Source: an uncultured Bacteroidales bacterium
Lineage (GTDB): Bacteria > Bacteroidota > Bacteroidia > Bacteroidales > UBA932
NCBI GenBank assembly: GCA_934700615.1
Contig: CAKUXR010000015.1
Coordinates: 20,753 to 84,752, forward strand
Reading direction: 5' to 3'
DNA length: 64,000 nucleotides
A program made the position numbers and the translations under genes. Below the pieces are notes generated by a model, which did not search any database, was not told where the DNA came from, and was given only the letters and a program-made list of their open reading frames with translations. The stretch's first letter is position 1, and each line of letters starts with the position of its first letter. Shown here piece by piece: positions 28,675 through 37,440 of the stretch.

Positions 28675-29682
28675 ATGAAAGTAGCAGTTGTAGGTGTCAC
28701 CGGACTTGTCGGCACCAGAATGATGGAAGTCTTGGAAGAAAGGAATTTCCCTGTGACGGAATTTCTTCCGGTAGCTTCAGAGCGCTCCGTAGGGCGTAAA
28801 GTTACATTCAATGGTAAGGAATATACGGTCATGAGCGCCGGGGAGGCAATCGCAGCCCGACCTGACCTGGCAATATTCTCCGCAGGCGGCGGCCCGTCCA
28901 AAGAATTGGCCCCCAAGTTTGCTGCCGTCGGCTGCCGCGTCGTCGACAACTCTTCATGCTGGAGAATGGACCCGACGAAGAAACTGGTTGTCCCTGAGGT
29001 CAATGCCGATGTGCTCACTGAGGATGACTTCATCATCGCGAACCCCAACTGCTCTACCATACAGATGATGCTTCCGCTCGCTCCGCTTCATAAGGCGTAC
29101 GGAATCAAGAGGGTGGTAGTATCTACGTATCAGAGCGTTACGGGTGCTGGCAACAAGGCCGTGGCTCAGATGGAGGCCGAGCGTGCCGGCGCCGAGTGGG
29201 GGACTTACGATGCGAAATTCCCTTACCCTATTGACGAAAACATCATCCCCCATATCGACGATTTTACCGAAAACGGCTACACCAAGGAGGAGATGAAGAT
29301 GGTCAATGAAACTCATAAGATTCTTGGTGACGATTCCATCGGCGTGTCAGCAACGACTGCCAGAGTCCCCGTCATCGGAGGCCATTCCGAGTCGATAAAC
29401 TTGGAGTTCGAGAAAGATTTCGAACTGGCTGACGTCCGTAGGATGTGGGAGGAAATGCCAGGTCTGACGGTCCAGGACGACCCTGCCAACAAGATTTATC
29501 CTATGTGCCGTTATGCCCTCGGACATGATGACGTTTTCGTGGGCCGTCTGCGCCGCGATTTCTCCGTGAAGTCAGGACTTAATTTCTGGTGCGTTGCCGA
29601 CAATATCCGCAAGGGTGCTGCCACCAATGCCATCCAGATTGCAGAAGTATTGGTACAGAAGGGTTTCCTTCCGAAAGAATAG
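28675..29682 (+). CDS. asd: Aspartate-semialdehyde dehydrogenase
   Basis: 335 residues. It reduces aspartyl-phosphate to aspartate semialdehyde with NADPH, the branch point to lysine, threonine, methionine and diaminopimelate. The nucleotide-binding start VAVVGVTGLVGTRMMEVL, the active-site Cys in NPNCSTIQMML (near 126), the SVTGAG loop (near 160) and the histidine in the GGHSESINLEFEKDF region near 238-253 are all present. It overlaps nothing and lies between metX and a nitroreductase-family gene, with gaps of 10 and 8 bases. Full length for the family. Confidence 0.96.
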   Translation: MKVAVVGVTGLVGTRMMEVLEERNFPVTEFLPVASERSVGRKVTFNGKEYTVMSAGEAIAARPDLAIFSAGGGPSKELAPKFAAVGCRVVDNSSCWRMDPTKKLVVPEVNADVLTEDDFIIANPNCSTIQMMLPLAPLHKAYGIKRVVVSTYQSVTGAGNKAVAQMEAERAGAEWGTYDAKFPYPIDENIIPHIDDFTENGYTKEEMKMVNETHKILGDDSIGVSATTARVPVIGGHSESINLEFEKDFELADVRRMWEEMPGLTVQDDPANKIYPMCRYALGHDDVFVGRLRRDFSVKSGLNFWCVADNIRKGAATNAIQIAEVLVQKGFLPKE

Positions 29683-29690
29683 TCCGGGTT

Positions 29691-30359
29691 ATGGCTGACA
29701 ATTATTTGGAAAAGAGGTATGAAGAGGTGTTCGGCAGCGGTGCCAGGAAGGTGACAGTGAAGCACAGCACCCCGTCGCTGAACACACTGCTGGTGAAAAA
29801 CCGTAGCATCAGACGTTACCGCCAGGACTTCACCGTGACTGAGGAACAGCTTCGCACTATCGTTGAGGTCAATGTCAAATTGGGCTCTGCAATGAACCGC
29901 CAGGCGCTCCGCTTCCGGATAGTGGCCGATGACGCGGAGGGAGAGGTCAATGCTGCCTCTACGGACAAGGTCAATGCATTGAGGGGCATCCTGTTCCGTG
30001 AACCGGCAAGGTCGGAGTCCGCAAGGGCATATATCATTGTCTATTCGACAATTCCGGAGGAAAGATACATTGACATTGACCTGGGCATTTCTCTCCAGAG
30101 CATGGCGCTGAAGGCGGCTGAACTCGGGCTCAACTGTCTGATCAAGGGTAACATTGACAAGGAAGGGCTCAGTTCTTTGTTCGGCACCGGGGATGGTCTC
30201 GAGCCTGTGGCTGTGCTATGTGTCGGCAAGGCGGCGGAGAGTGTTTTCCTTAAGCCTATCTCTGCCGATTCTTCAGGAGAGCCGGATCTCAAGCCCTATA
30301 CGAAGGATGGGGTCCATTACGTTCCCAAACTTCAGATGGATACTATACTGCTTAAATGA
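29691..30359 (+). CDS. Nitroreductase-family flavoprotein
   Basis: 222 residues from the ATG at 29691. The frame is open further upstream but there overlaps asd and has no family sequence. It has the FMN-binding start typical of nitroreductases (NRSIRRYRQDF near 35), the mid-protein region DIDLGISLQSMALKAAELGLNCL, and a C-terminal VAVLCVGKAAE strand. Family members are cytoplasmic FMN enzymes that reduce nitro compounds, quinones or other acceptors. The physiological substrate is not predictable. It is probably cotranscribed with asd (8-base gap) and ends convergently with the phosphatase gene, only 14 bases away. Confidence 0.9.
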   Translation: MADNYLEKRYEEVFGSGARKVTVKHSTPSLNTLLVKNRSIRRYRQDFTVTEEQLRTIVEVNVKLGSAMNRQALRFRIVADDAEGEVNAASTDKVNALRGILFREPARSESARAYIIVYSTIPEERYIDIDLGISLQSMALKAAELGLNCLIKGNIDKEGLSSLFGTGDGLEPVAVLCVGKAAESVFLKPISADSSGEPDLKPYTKDGVHYVPKLQMDTILLK

Positions 30360-30360
30360 A

Positions 30361-30393
30361 AATCGAGGATGTCTTATTTGACGTCCTCGATTA
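30361..30393. terminator. Bidirectional terminator hairpin
   Basis: AATCGAGGATGTC (30361-30373) pairs with GACGTCCTCGATT (30380-30392), one G-U pair, six-base loop. It lies between convergent genes and includes the final codons of the phosphatase. T-runs are weak on both sides. Confidence 0.55.
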
Positions 30394-31738
30394 GTTTATA
30401 GTAGAAGTCCCTGAATGCGTTCCAGGAATAGTATGAAGGCGCGACCTCAGCCAGCGGAAGTGAGGCCTCGTGGCCGTTATACAGAACCTTTATCAGGATT
30501 TCTGATGATTTCCTGCTCCGGTAGAAGATGAACTGAATGTTGGACGCCATCGGAATCTGGTCGCTGCGCCAATAGTTCTTTACTTCGTGCGGATCGGAAA
30601 TTACAGCCCCGAAGTTATTGATTCTCATGAAACTGGCCGTCGGAAGCACCGCAGTATCATGGGTGAACCTGAGGTCGAGCCGGACCTTGCCTGAGGCGAT
30701 ATTCCTGTCGGCATTGACCATGATGTCTTTCAGGACGGCTGCATTGTTTGTGACGCTTCTGTTGTCGGCGATAGGGGAGAATCCCCAGATCGTATATCCG
30801 TTGAAGTTCCTAAGTTCCCACAGGTTGAACAGCTCTTCCGGCGTGAAAATGTCATCAAACCTGTCCGTTGCCGCATCGTCTCCGATACACTGGATATCCA
30901 TGATGATGCTCCTCATGTCCGACTCGAATTTCCACATCCCGTAAGAGGATTCGATGAAGTCAATGTCATTGAAGAATCTGGAGCAAAATCCCTCAGGGTC
31001 AGCCAGTTCAGCCTGCATTGCAGCCGCTGTCTCGGCGACGGCCTTTGTCCTCGGAACCTTCTCGTAGAACGGATTCTTGGAACCGTTGGGCTCCAGTACC
31101 GGCAGGAATTTCCGTCCCGCATCTACACTGTAGGAGAAGTCTCTGTCCAGTACCCTGATTTCGTCAATGAAAGAATGCATGGTCAGAAGAACTCTCGGAA
31201 CCGGAGTTGAGAGCACAGTCGCCTCAGTCTTTCCTTTGAACACCTCCGGGAAGTCATGGTACATGATGTTGGCTATCTTATGGAGCTGCTCCTGACCTTT
31301 GATTGTCAGATCCCCGCCGCGGAATGCCACGTGCGGATAAAATGCCTCGTATCTTCGGTACAACTCCTCTCCCTTGTCGTTCAGCTTGCCCGCTTCATGG
31401 GCATTGACAAGTATCGTCCTCACCTTCTCGTAGATATCGTCGCTGATGGCGAATCTGGCCCCGTGTCTTCCCAGATAGCTGATATAGAATGGCTTGTAGC
31501 CTTTCGGCGCCGGCGTCATCTCCGGATTGTCGAACGGATACATATAATATTCCGCCCCGGTCCGGTAAAGTTCTTTCATCATGTCGGCCCTTGTATCGTA
31601 CCTTACGACCGCATCCTTCACTCCGAATTCAGCCTCGATTGCGGCGCGTTTCTCCAGTCCGGTCTGTGCCAGTGCCGTTGGGGTCAATGCCAATGCCGCA
31701 ACGGCTGCAGTAAGATGGTTTATGATTGATTTATGCAT
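30374..31738 (-). CDS. Histidine acid phosphatase, MINPP/phytase-like
   Basis: 454 residues with a cleavable signal peptide (LTAAVAALALTPTALAQ), so periplasmic or exported. The histidine-phosphatase signature YLGRHGARF (near 90-98) gives the nucleophilic His and Arg. The distal motif is RFTHDTAVLP, i.e. His-Asp rather than the His-Ala-Glu I associate with multiple inositol polyphosphate phosphatases. Overall length and spacing resemble MINPP-type enzymes that strip phosphate from phytate. Substrate is unproven: phytate, sugar phosphates or other phosphomonoesters are all possible. It is the third gene of an operon with the thioesterase and HGSNAT-like genes (gap 14 bases). Confidence 0.88.
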   Translation of the reverse strand: MHKSIINHLTAAVAALALTPTALAQTGLEKRAAIEAEFGVKDAVVRYDTRADMMKELYRTGAEYYMYPFDNPEMTPAPKGYKPFYISYLGRHGARFAISDDIYEKVRTILVNAHEAGKLNDKGEELYRRYEAFYPHVAFRGGDLTIKGQEQLHKIANIMYHDFPEVFKGKTEATVLSTPVPRVLLTMHSFIDEIRVLDRDFSYSVDAGRKFLPVLEPNGSKNPFYEKVPRTKAVAETAAAMQAELADPEGFCSRFFNDIDFIESSYGMWKFESDMRSIIMDIQCIGDDAATDRFDDIFTPEELFNLWELRNFNGYTIWGFSPIADNRSVTNNAAVLKDIMVNADRNIASGKVRLDLRFTHDTAVLPTASFMRINNFGAVISDPHEVKNYWRSDQIPMASNIQFIFYRSRKSSEILIKVLYNGHEASLPLAEVAPSYYSWNAFRDFYYKLIEDVK

Positions 31739-31752
31739 AGTTGATGTCCGTT

Positions 31753-32871
31753 TCAGACTTTAAGGAACACGTTCTTCTTGTACATGAAGTACAACATCAG
31801 CCAGGCGGCGGCAAAGTATCCGATTCTGAGGATGACTGCGCCGAAGACTTCCGGAACAAGTTCTGCCACTCCGCTGAGGAAGAAATCGCCGATCTTCTGA
31901 AAGTCAATGAAAGCCTGCGCCAAGTAAATTGTTATCGAGTTCATGCCGACAACCTGGAAGAAAATGACGCCTTTTCTCCAGCCTTTCACGTCAATGATAT
32001 AGTAGAAAATCGCGAAAACTGCGAGTGAATAAGATGCCGCGGCGAGGACGAAAGTGCTGGTCCACAGGTTCTTGATGACCGGGAACCAGATTGACCATAA
32101 TGCTGCCGCAACACCAGTTACGACTGCTGCTCCGAGTAATTTCAATGTCTTTTTCTCTCCGCTGTCATCGGATTCTTTCACATATCTTCCCGTGAACATT
32201 CCGAGCAGGGCGGTGACGATTGCCGGGATGGTGCTCACCAGGCCTTCCGGATCGCCGTATGGCTTGTATGCGTGATTTCCGAGGATGATTCTGTCAATGT
32301 AGTACGAGATGTTGCCCATCTTTGACATCGAATCGGCTCCTGCAGGGGCATCAGGCGCGATGGTGAATTTCAGCAGCAGAAAATAGCCTATGAGGATTCC
32401 TGCGGCTATGCCATACTGTGTCTTTCTGCCTGTATAGCAGTATATTATGGCTGCGAGGGCCCATGCGATACCGATTCTTCCCAAAACGCTCATGACTCTC
32501 AATGTCGCGAAGTGGAAATGGAAAAATCCCTGATAGACCAGTCCGAGGAAGAACAATATGCAGGCACGTTTCAGGACTTCTTTGGTAATGTCTCCTTTGG
32601 ACAGGCCCTTTTCAAGTTTCTTTGCCGATGAAAAAGGGAATGTCATACCGGAGATGAACAGGAACAATGCGAATATGGTGTCATGGTGATGGAATCCCTC
32701 CCATTTCACATGGCTCATCTGCATTGCCAGCCATGAAGTGTCCCCGTCAGGGAACAGCGAGCAGATGCTTACGATAATTCCGCTAAGACCCATGATGAAC
32801 ATCATGTCGAACCCTCTGAGTGCATCAAGCGACAGCAGGCGTCCGTTACCTGCCAGGTTGTTTTTTGTCAT
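31753..32871 (-). CDS. HGSNAT/DUF5009-like membrane acyltransferase
   Basis: 372 residues, about ten hydrophobic segments. It opens with the family signature RLLSLDALRGFDMMFIMGLSGII and has WEGFHHHDTIFALFLFISGMTFPFS with the His/Asp residues conserved in heparan-alpha-glucosaminide N-acetyltransferase relatives. The last segments (GVIFFQVVGMNSITIYLAQAF) also fit. Such proteins are proposed to transfer acetyl groups across the inner membrane onto sugars. A paralogue of about 384 residues is at 53655-54809. It is cotranscribed with the upstream thioesterase (15-base gap) and downstream phosphatase (14-base gap). Acceptor is unknown; linkage to glucosamine sugars is by homology only. Confidence 0.88.
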   Translation of the reverse strand: MTKNNLAGNGRLLSLDALRGFDMMFIMGLSGIIVSICSLFPDGDTSWLAMQMSHVKWEGFHHHDTIFALFLFISGMTFPFSSAKKLEKGLSKGDITKEVLKRACILFFLGLVYQGFFHFHFATLRVMSVLGRIGIAWALAAIIYCYTGRKTQYGIAAGILIGYFLLLKFTIAPDAPAGADSMSKMGNISYYIDRIILGNHAYKPYGDPEGLVSTIPAIVTALLGMFTGRYVKESDDSGEKKTLKLLGAAVVTGVAAALWSIWFPVIKNLWTSTFVLAAASYSLAVFAIFYYIIDVKGWRKGVIFFQVVGMNSITIYLAQAFIDFQKIGDFFLSGVAELVPEVFGAVILRIGYFAAAWLMLYFMYKKNVFLKV

Positions 32872-32886
32872 GTTCGTTTTATGATT

Positions 32887-33282
32887 TTATTTTACGAGTT
32901 TAGCCTCAGTCTTGGCCATGAATTTCGTTTCGTCGATAATGAATCTTTCGTGTTCTCCCTCTCCTATGATGCCTGCCTCGTCCGAGCATTCCACGTGAAA
33001 TACCAGACGTCTCCTGTCGATTTCCTTAAGTTCAGTCCTGCAGGTGATCTTCATGCCCACCGGTGAAGCCGACAGATGTTTGACATTGACAAGAGTTCCG
33101 ACCGTGCTCTGCCCGTCCTCCAGGAACGGTGCCACGCTCAGCCTCGCCGTTTTTTCCATCAATGCTATCATTGCAGGGGTAGCGAACACCGCCAGCGAAC
33201 CGCTGCCCAGCGCCTCTGCCGTATTTGTCTCATTGACAACAAGTTCCTCCTGCCCAATAATTCCTGTTTCCATTGTTTTCAT
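32887..33282 (-). CDS. Thioesterase-like hotdog-fold protein
   Basis: 131 residues from the ATG at 33282; a TTG one codon earlier is less likely. The sequence ETGIIGQEELVVNETNTAEALGSGSLAVFATPAMIALMEKTA, followed by GTLVNVKHLSASPVGMKITC, is characteristic of the FlK-like (fluoroacetyl-CoA thioesterase type) hotdog group that is common in Bacteroidota. The Thr/Glu/His trio of that group appears as ATPAMIALME and NVKHLSASP. Cytoplasmic; it probably hydrolyses a short acyl-CoA. It is the first gene of a three-gene minus-strand operon with the membrane acyltransferase and phosphatase. The physiological acyl group is unknown. Confidence 0.85.
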   Translation of the reverse strand: MKTMETGIIGQEELVVNETNTAEALGSGSLAVFATPAMIALMEKTARLSVAPFLEDGQSTVGTLVNVKHLSASPVGMKITCRTELKEIDRRRLVFHVECSDEAGIIGEGEHERFIIDETKFMAKTEAKLVK

Positions 33283-33307
33283 CAAATTGTAGTTATGTCT
33301 TCTTGCT

Positions 33308-33354
33308 GAAAAAACAAAATCAGGAACAGCCGGAAGATGCTCCTGCTGTTCCTG
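33308..33354 (-). terminator. Rho-independent terminator after aminopeptidase P
   Basis: On the minus strand CAGGAACAGC (33354-33345) pairs with GCTGTTCCTG (33330-33321) and is followed by a T-rich run to 33308. It separates the aminopeptidase from the thioesterase operon. Confidence 0.75.
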
Positions 33355-33362
33355 TTTCAGAG

Positions 33363-34775
33363 TTATTTCTTCATTGCCGCCTCGATGTCGTCAGGGAAGA
33401 TTGGAAGTCTGTGATTTCCGAGTCTGCGGGCGCCGTCCGCAGTTACCAGGACATCATCTTCGAGTCTGATACCTCCGAAATCATAATAAGACTCCAGTTT
33501 CTGGTAGTTTACGAAACCGTGGTCAGCACTGGTCGCCTTCCACTGCTCTATCAATGCCGGAATGAAATAGATTCCCGGTTCATCGGTGATGACGTTGCCC
33601 GGAACGAGCTTTCTGGCCATTCTGAGGCTGCCGAGGCCGAGCTGGGTAGAGCGCACCTGGTCATCGTCATAGCCGACATAAGTCTCTCCGTAATCTTCCA
33701 TGTCATGGACATCCATACCCATGTTGTGGCCGAGGCCGTGAGGCATGAACAAACCGGCAACTCCGGCTTCTACCATGCTCTGGACATCACCGCGGACGAT
33801 ATCGAGAGCGCGGAGACGCTCAAGCATGAGGGCCATCGTCTGGATATGCACGTCCCTGTAAGTCGTTCCAGGCTTGGTGAGATTGAATGCCAACTCGTTG
33901 CAGTCGCACACAATCTGGTAAATATCCCTCTGCTTTGAGGTGAACTTGCCGCTTGTCGGATATGTACGTGTGAAGTCGGAAGCGTAATGCATATTGTTCT
34001 CGGCACCGGCGTCGATTACCATCAGTTTTCCAGGCTCTATAATCTTGTCATGCAGATGGTTATGCAGTGTCTCGCCATGCTGTGTGAGAATTGTGGCAAA
34101 TGAAACGCCCCAACCCTTCGACAGGGTGACAGCCTCCATCTTGCCGACGACTTCCTGCTCCAGAATACCTGTTCTGATGCTGTCCCTTGCGACAGAATGC
34201 ATCTCATATCCGAGATCCGCAGCATCGTCGAGAACCGCGATCTCGCAATCCTCCTTCACCAGACGCATGGAAATTATGGCTTTTGTCAATGCCAGTGAAA
34301 ACTTTCCGGCCACTTCGCCGTCTCCGCATCCGATAAGCGATGCGATCTTCATGGTATTGTAATACCTTGAAGGCTTTATGAAATGCACTGGACGGCCTTC
34401 AGCGACAGCCTTTCCGACCACAGCGTCGAGTGCCTTGTAAGGTGCTGATTTCTCGATACCTATGCCTGCTGCGATAGAAGCTACGCTAGGCTGGGGACCC
34501 ATCCAGATGATATCGCCGATTTCCACATCATCCGCGAAAATCGTCTCTTCTCCGTTGTCCAGGTCAATGACAGCCGCATAGAGCGGAGCATCGATTCCGA
34601 AGAAATACAGCCATGTGCTGTCCTGGCGGAACTTGTAGCAGTTGTCCTTATACTGTGCAGGAGCCTCAGTATTGCCGATAAACAGGGCAATACCCGTTCT
34701 GCCTTCGGCTGCGCTGTTCTTCATTCTTTCCAACAGCGTCTGACGCCTTTTTACATAAACACTTTTGTCAAACAT
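33363..34775 (-). CDS. pepP: Aminopeptidase P family protein (Xaa-Pro aminopeptidase)
   Basis: 470 residues from the ATG at 34775 (MFDKSVYVKRRQTLLERM). The frame continues 51 codons upstream into the SAH hydrolase gene, with no family match there. The N-terminal creatinase-like domain is followed by the pitta-bread metallopeptidase fold. Dinuclear-metal ligands are visible: VIDAGAE and SDFTRTYP (Asp, Asp), HGLGHNMGMDVHD (His), NVITDEPGIYF (Glu) and GGIRLEDDVLV (Glu). It removes N-terminal residues before proline in the cytoplasm. It lies 37 bases after the SAH hydrolase gene in the same direction and ends at a good terminator. Confidence 0.94.
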   Translation of the reverse strand: MFDKSVYVKRRQTLLERMKNSAAEGRTGIALFIGNTEAPAQYKDNCYKFRQDSTWLYFFGIDAPLYAAVIDLDNGEETIFADDVEIGDIIWMGPQPSVASIAAGIGIEKSAPYKALDAVVGKAVAEGRPVHFIKPSRYYNTMKIASLIGCGDGEVAGKFSLALTKAIISMRLVKEDCEIAVLDDAADLGYEMHSVARDSIRTGILEQEVVGKMEAVTLSKGWGVSFATILTQHGETLHNHLHDKIIEPGKLMVIDAGAENNMHYASDFTRTYPTSGKFTSKQRDIYQIVCDCNELAFNLTKPGTTYRDVHIQTMALMLERLRALDIVRGDVQSMVEAGVAGLFMPHGLGHNMGMDVHDMEDYGETYVGYDDDQVRSTQLGLGSLRMARKLVPGNVITDEPGIYFIPALIEQWKATSADHGFVNYQKLESYYDFGGIRLEDDVLVTADGARRLGNHRLPIFPDDIEAAMKK

Positions 34776-34812
34776 AGTTAATAAATAGTAATTAGTTGTA
34801 TAAGTTGTATAA

Positions 34813-36069
34813 TCAGTGGCCTCCGTAGAGATATTTGCTTTGTTCTTCCGAGAGCTTGTCGATATTGATGCCCCAGTCTGCGAGTTTTCGGAATGCGACC
34901 TCATTGTCGATTTCCCTTGGCACCGCATTGAGCATCTGACCTTTCTCCCTTACTATAGTCTTCTCATTGTCCACGAGATACTTGGCACTGAGGGCCTGGA
35001 TTGCGAACGACATGTCCATGATTTCCGCAGGATGTCCGTCACCGGCCGCAAGGTTCACGAGACGGCCTTCGGCGATGATATATACTGTCCTGCCGTTCTC
35101 CAATTTGTATGCTTCGATGTTGTTTCTTGCCGGAGCGTGGCTGACCGCCATTTCTTTCAATGCCGCCACTGCAACTTCCACGTCGAAATGTCCTGCGTTG
35201 CAGCAGATGGCTCCGTCTTTCATCTTCAGGAAATGCTCTGCAGTGATGACATCATTGCATCCGGTGACAGTCACGAAGATGTCGCCCTCCGCAGCGGCTT
35301 CTGACATTGGCATGACCTTGAATCCGTCCATTACGGCTTCCATTGCGCGGATCGGGTCGATTTCTGTGACGATGACATCGGCTCCGAGGCCCTTTGCCCT
35401 CATTGCCACTCCCTTGCCGCACCATCCGTAGCCTGCGACAACGACGTTCTTGCCTGCCACGATGAGGTTGGTCGTCCTGTTGATGCCGTCCCATACTGAC
35501 TGGCCTGTACCGTAACGGTTGTCGAACAGGTGCTTGCAGTCCGCATTGTTCACGAGCATCATCGGGAACTCCAGTTCCTTCTTCTTGTTCATGGCCTCAA
35601 GCCTCAGAATACCGGTGGTGGTCTCTTCGCATCCGCCTATCACATTGGGAATCAGCTCCCTGTATTCCGTATGGATCATATTGACAAGGTCTCCGCCGTC
35701 ATCAATGATAATGTTCGGGCCGACTTCGATCACGCGTCTGATGCCCTGCATGTATTCCTCGTCTGTGGCTCCGTGAACCGCAAATACGTTCAGTCCTTCA
35801 TGAACGAGCGCCGCAGCAATGTCATCCTGTGTGGAAAGCGGATTGCTGCCTGTGATATACATCTCGGCTCCGCCTTCTGCCAATATCTCGCAGAGATGGG
35901 CTGTCTTCGCCTCAAGATGCACTGACAATGCTATTTTCTTGCCTTTGAACGGCTTGGTTTCCTTGAATTCTTTCTCAAGTCCTGCCAGAAGCGGCATATG
36001 TCTTCTGACCCATTCGATTTTCAATTCTCCGTCTCTCCAGAGTTCAGGATTTCTTATTTCGCTAGTCAT
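34813..36069 (-). CDS. ahcY: S-adenosylhomocysteine hydrolase (archaeal-like short form)
   Basis: 418 residues from the ATG at 36069; a TTG-initiated longer form to 36096 is less likely. The NAD-binding motif VVVAGYGWCGKGVAMRAKGLG and the active-site stretch KHLFDNRYGTGQSVWDGINR are clear, as are CCNAGHFDVEV and a C-terminal tail lacking the long insert of eukaryotic-type enzymes. The latter resembles archaeal/Thermotoga-type enzymes. It splits S-adenosylhomocysteine (or S-inosylhomocysteine in some relatives) to homocysteine and the nucleoside, recycling the methyl cycle. The upstream gap to comF (160 bases) has no clear promoter. Together with metX in this window it supports an active methionine/SAM economy. 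Confidence 0.93.
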   Translation of the reverse strand: MTSEIRNPELWRDGELKIEWVRRHMPLLAGLEKEFKETKPFKGKKIALSVHLEAKTAHLCEILAEGGAEMYITGSNPLSTQDDIAAALVHEGLNVFAVHGATDEEYMQGIRRVIEVGPNIIIDDGGDLVNMIHTEYRELIPNVIGGCEETTTGILRLEAMNKKKELEFPMMLVNNADCKHLFDNRYGTGQSVWDGINRTTNLIVAGKNVVVAGYGWCGKGVAMRAKGLGADVIVTEIDPIRAMEAVMDGFKVMPMSEAAAEGDIFVTVTGCNDVITAEHFLKMKDGAICCNAGHFDVEVAVAALKEMAVSHAPARNNIEAYKLENGRTVYIIAEGRLVNLAAGDGHPAEIMDMSFAIQALSAKYLVDNEKTIVREKGQMLNAVPREIDNEVAFRKLADWGINIDKLSEEQSKYLYGGH

Positions 36070-36228
36070 TACTGTTTTGTTTATTAATTCCGACAATTTA
36101 CGAAAAAATCCCGTAACATCGTCCTGCGTCCGGCATCTATTTCGAAAAATTATGTCTGACTCCGAAAAGAGAAACTGTCCAAGACGGTTTGGGACTACCC
36201 GGAAAGGTATGCAAATGCCTCTGGCCTT

Positions 36229-37059
36229 CTAGCCGTTGTTCACGAAGCCGAGAGTGGCGCAGCTTATCCGGACTTCGGGGCCGAAGAAGGGCTGGAGGAC
36301 GGACAGGCAGGCTGCCATCGTGGCGCCTGTAGTGAAAACGTCATCGACGAGCAGGACATGCCGGGCATTCGGGACCGGAATATGAGGAGTCAATGTAAAC
36401 GCTTGATTTACATTGGCTTTCTTCGCTTCTACCCCTAACTTGGTCTGGGTCTTTGTGCTTTTCCGGCGGAGGAGGATGTCTGTCCTGATGCGGACTCCCA
36501 ATTTTTCAGCAATGGCATTGGCGATGACCTCGGCCTGGTTGTAGCCCCTTTTCCACTGTCTAGCCCAATGCAGCGGGACCGGAATGATAAAGTCAATGTC
36601 GCAGAAGTGCTCCGAGTCGTTCATGAATTCGCCGAGCATCCCCGCGTAAAAAGCGCCCTCATCAATGTCAGCCATATATTTCAGCCGTTGGGGAATCTTC
36701 TTGTACCTGTTTTCGCCGTGGTAGAAAAACAGGGCTGCCGCATAGGAGTAATGAATGTGCGGCAGAGCTTGTGCCATACTGGTTTTGTCCGGCGTAACAT
36801 CCTCACCTGCATTGACTTCGGCCTCAATTCTTTTCTGAACGAAGGCATTGACCTTGTCGGCCATCGGATTTTTCTTCCGCTCCCAGAAAAAGGTCAACGG
36901 AAGGTCGGACTGGCAATTTATGCAAAGATGCTTCTCGTGCGTGGTCAATGTCTCCCCGCACACTAAGCAAGTCCTCGGAATCAGGATGTCCATTACTGTC
37001 CGGGCCTCTTCCATCAGGACGCCGCCCAGTTCTCTCGCAAAAGAATAAGATTTTCCCAT
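36229..37059 (-). CDS. ComF-family phosphoribosyltransferase-like protein
   Basis: 276 residues. An N-terminal zinc ribbon (CLVCGETLTTHEKHLCINC, near 36-54) is followed by a PRTase domain with the strand DIDFIIPVPLHWARQWKRGYNQAEVIANAIAEKLG. The PRPP-binding motif HVLLVDDVFTTGATMAAC is near 232-249. ComF proteins are linked to DNA uptake in naturally competent bacteria, but also occur in non-competent ones; the molecular role is uncertain. The gene is notable for the density of the 7-mer GTCAATG/CATTGAC: by eye about eight copies between 36361 and 37140. It stands alone on the minus strand after a 381-base gap. Confidence 0.9.
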   Translation of the reverse strand: MGKSYSFARELGGVLMEEARTVMDILIPRTCLVCGETLTTHEKHLCINCQSDLPLTFFWERKKNPMADKVNAFVQKRIEAEVNAGEDVTPDKTSMAQALPHIHYSYAAALFFYHGENRYKKIPQRLKYMADIDEGAFYAGMLGEFMNDSEHFCDIDFIIPVPLHWARQWKRGYNQAEVIANAIAEKLGVRIRTDILLRRKSTKTQTKLGVEAKKANVNQAFTLTPHIPVPNARHVLLVDDVFTTGATMAACLSVLQPFFGPEVRISCATLGFVNNG

Positions 37060-37234
37060 ATCGTCAATGTCGTTGGTGCCGAATCTGCAAATCTGCCAAA
37101 AATTCCGGTGTCAATGCCGGAAAAGTGGCTCAAGTCAATGCAAGTTTTTATGATTTTTAAGTTTTCAGCGTGTTTTTTTAATTCGCAACCCGGTTGCAGG
37201 GCACAGTTTGTACATTTGTGACATAAATCGACTA

Positions 37235-37397
37235 AGAAACTGTTTTGAAATGATTGAATAGTTGTTTGAGGTAAAATTCCTTCATCTTCTTCCCGAGTTT
37301 TCGGGTCAGATAGGCCCAGCTATCTTCCCTGAACCCTCGGTTGAATCTGAAGTTTTTTCCACTCAAACCTTCTGTGAATAATTTCAAAACAGTTTCT
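37235..37397. repeat. Long imperfect palindrome, MITE- or IS-fragment-like
   Basis: Outer arms AGAAACTGTTTTGAAAT at 37235-37251 and their inverse ending at 37397 are 21 bases with one mismatch. Internal arms also pair (GTTTGAGG with CTCAAAC; CCCGAGTTTTCGGG... with the region up to CCCTCGG; GATAG-GCCCAG-CTATC at the centre), so nearly all 163 bases can fold as one hairpin. The minus strand is also open, encoding a peptide ending GKKMKEFYLKQLFNHFKTVS, so it may be a remnant of an insertion-sequence gene. It fills most of the 381-base gap between comF and the metal-efflux operon, and ends 22 bases before that operon's -7 box. Confidence 0.65.
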
Positions 37398-37418
37398 AAA
37401 ACGTATCAGAAAAAGTCG

Positions 37419-37426
37419 TATCTTTG
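37419..37426 (+). promoter_or_regulatory. -7 box of the metal-efflux operon
   Basis: TATCTTTG, 15 bases before the ATG at 37441, matches the Bacteroidota -7 element. The -33 region would fall close to or within the end of the palindromic element at 37235-37397, so the element may supply part of the promoter. Confidence 0.55.
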
Positions 37427-37440
37427 TCCGGATTGAGAAT

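Noticed and set aside
37232..37400. Minus-strand frame ending FNHFKTVS as a small gene
   Set aside because: It coincides with a near-perfect DNA palindrome and has no clear start; more likely a transposon-derived remnant.
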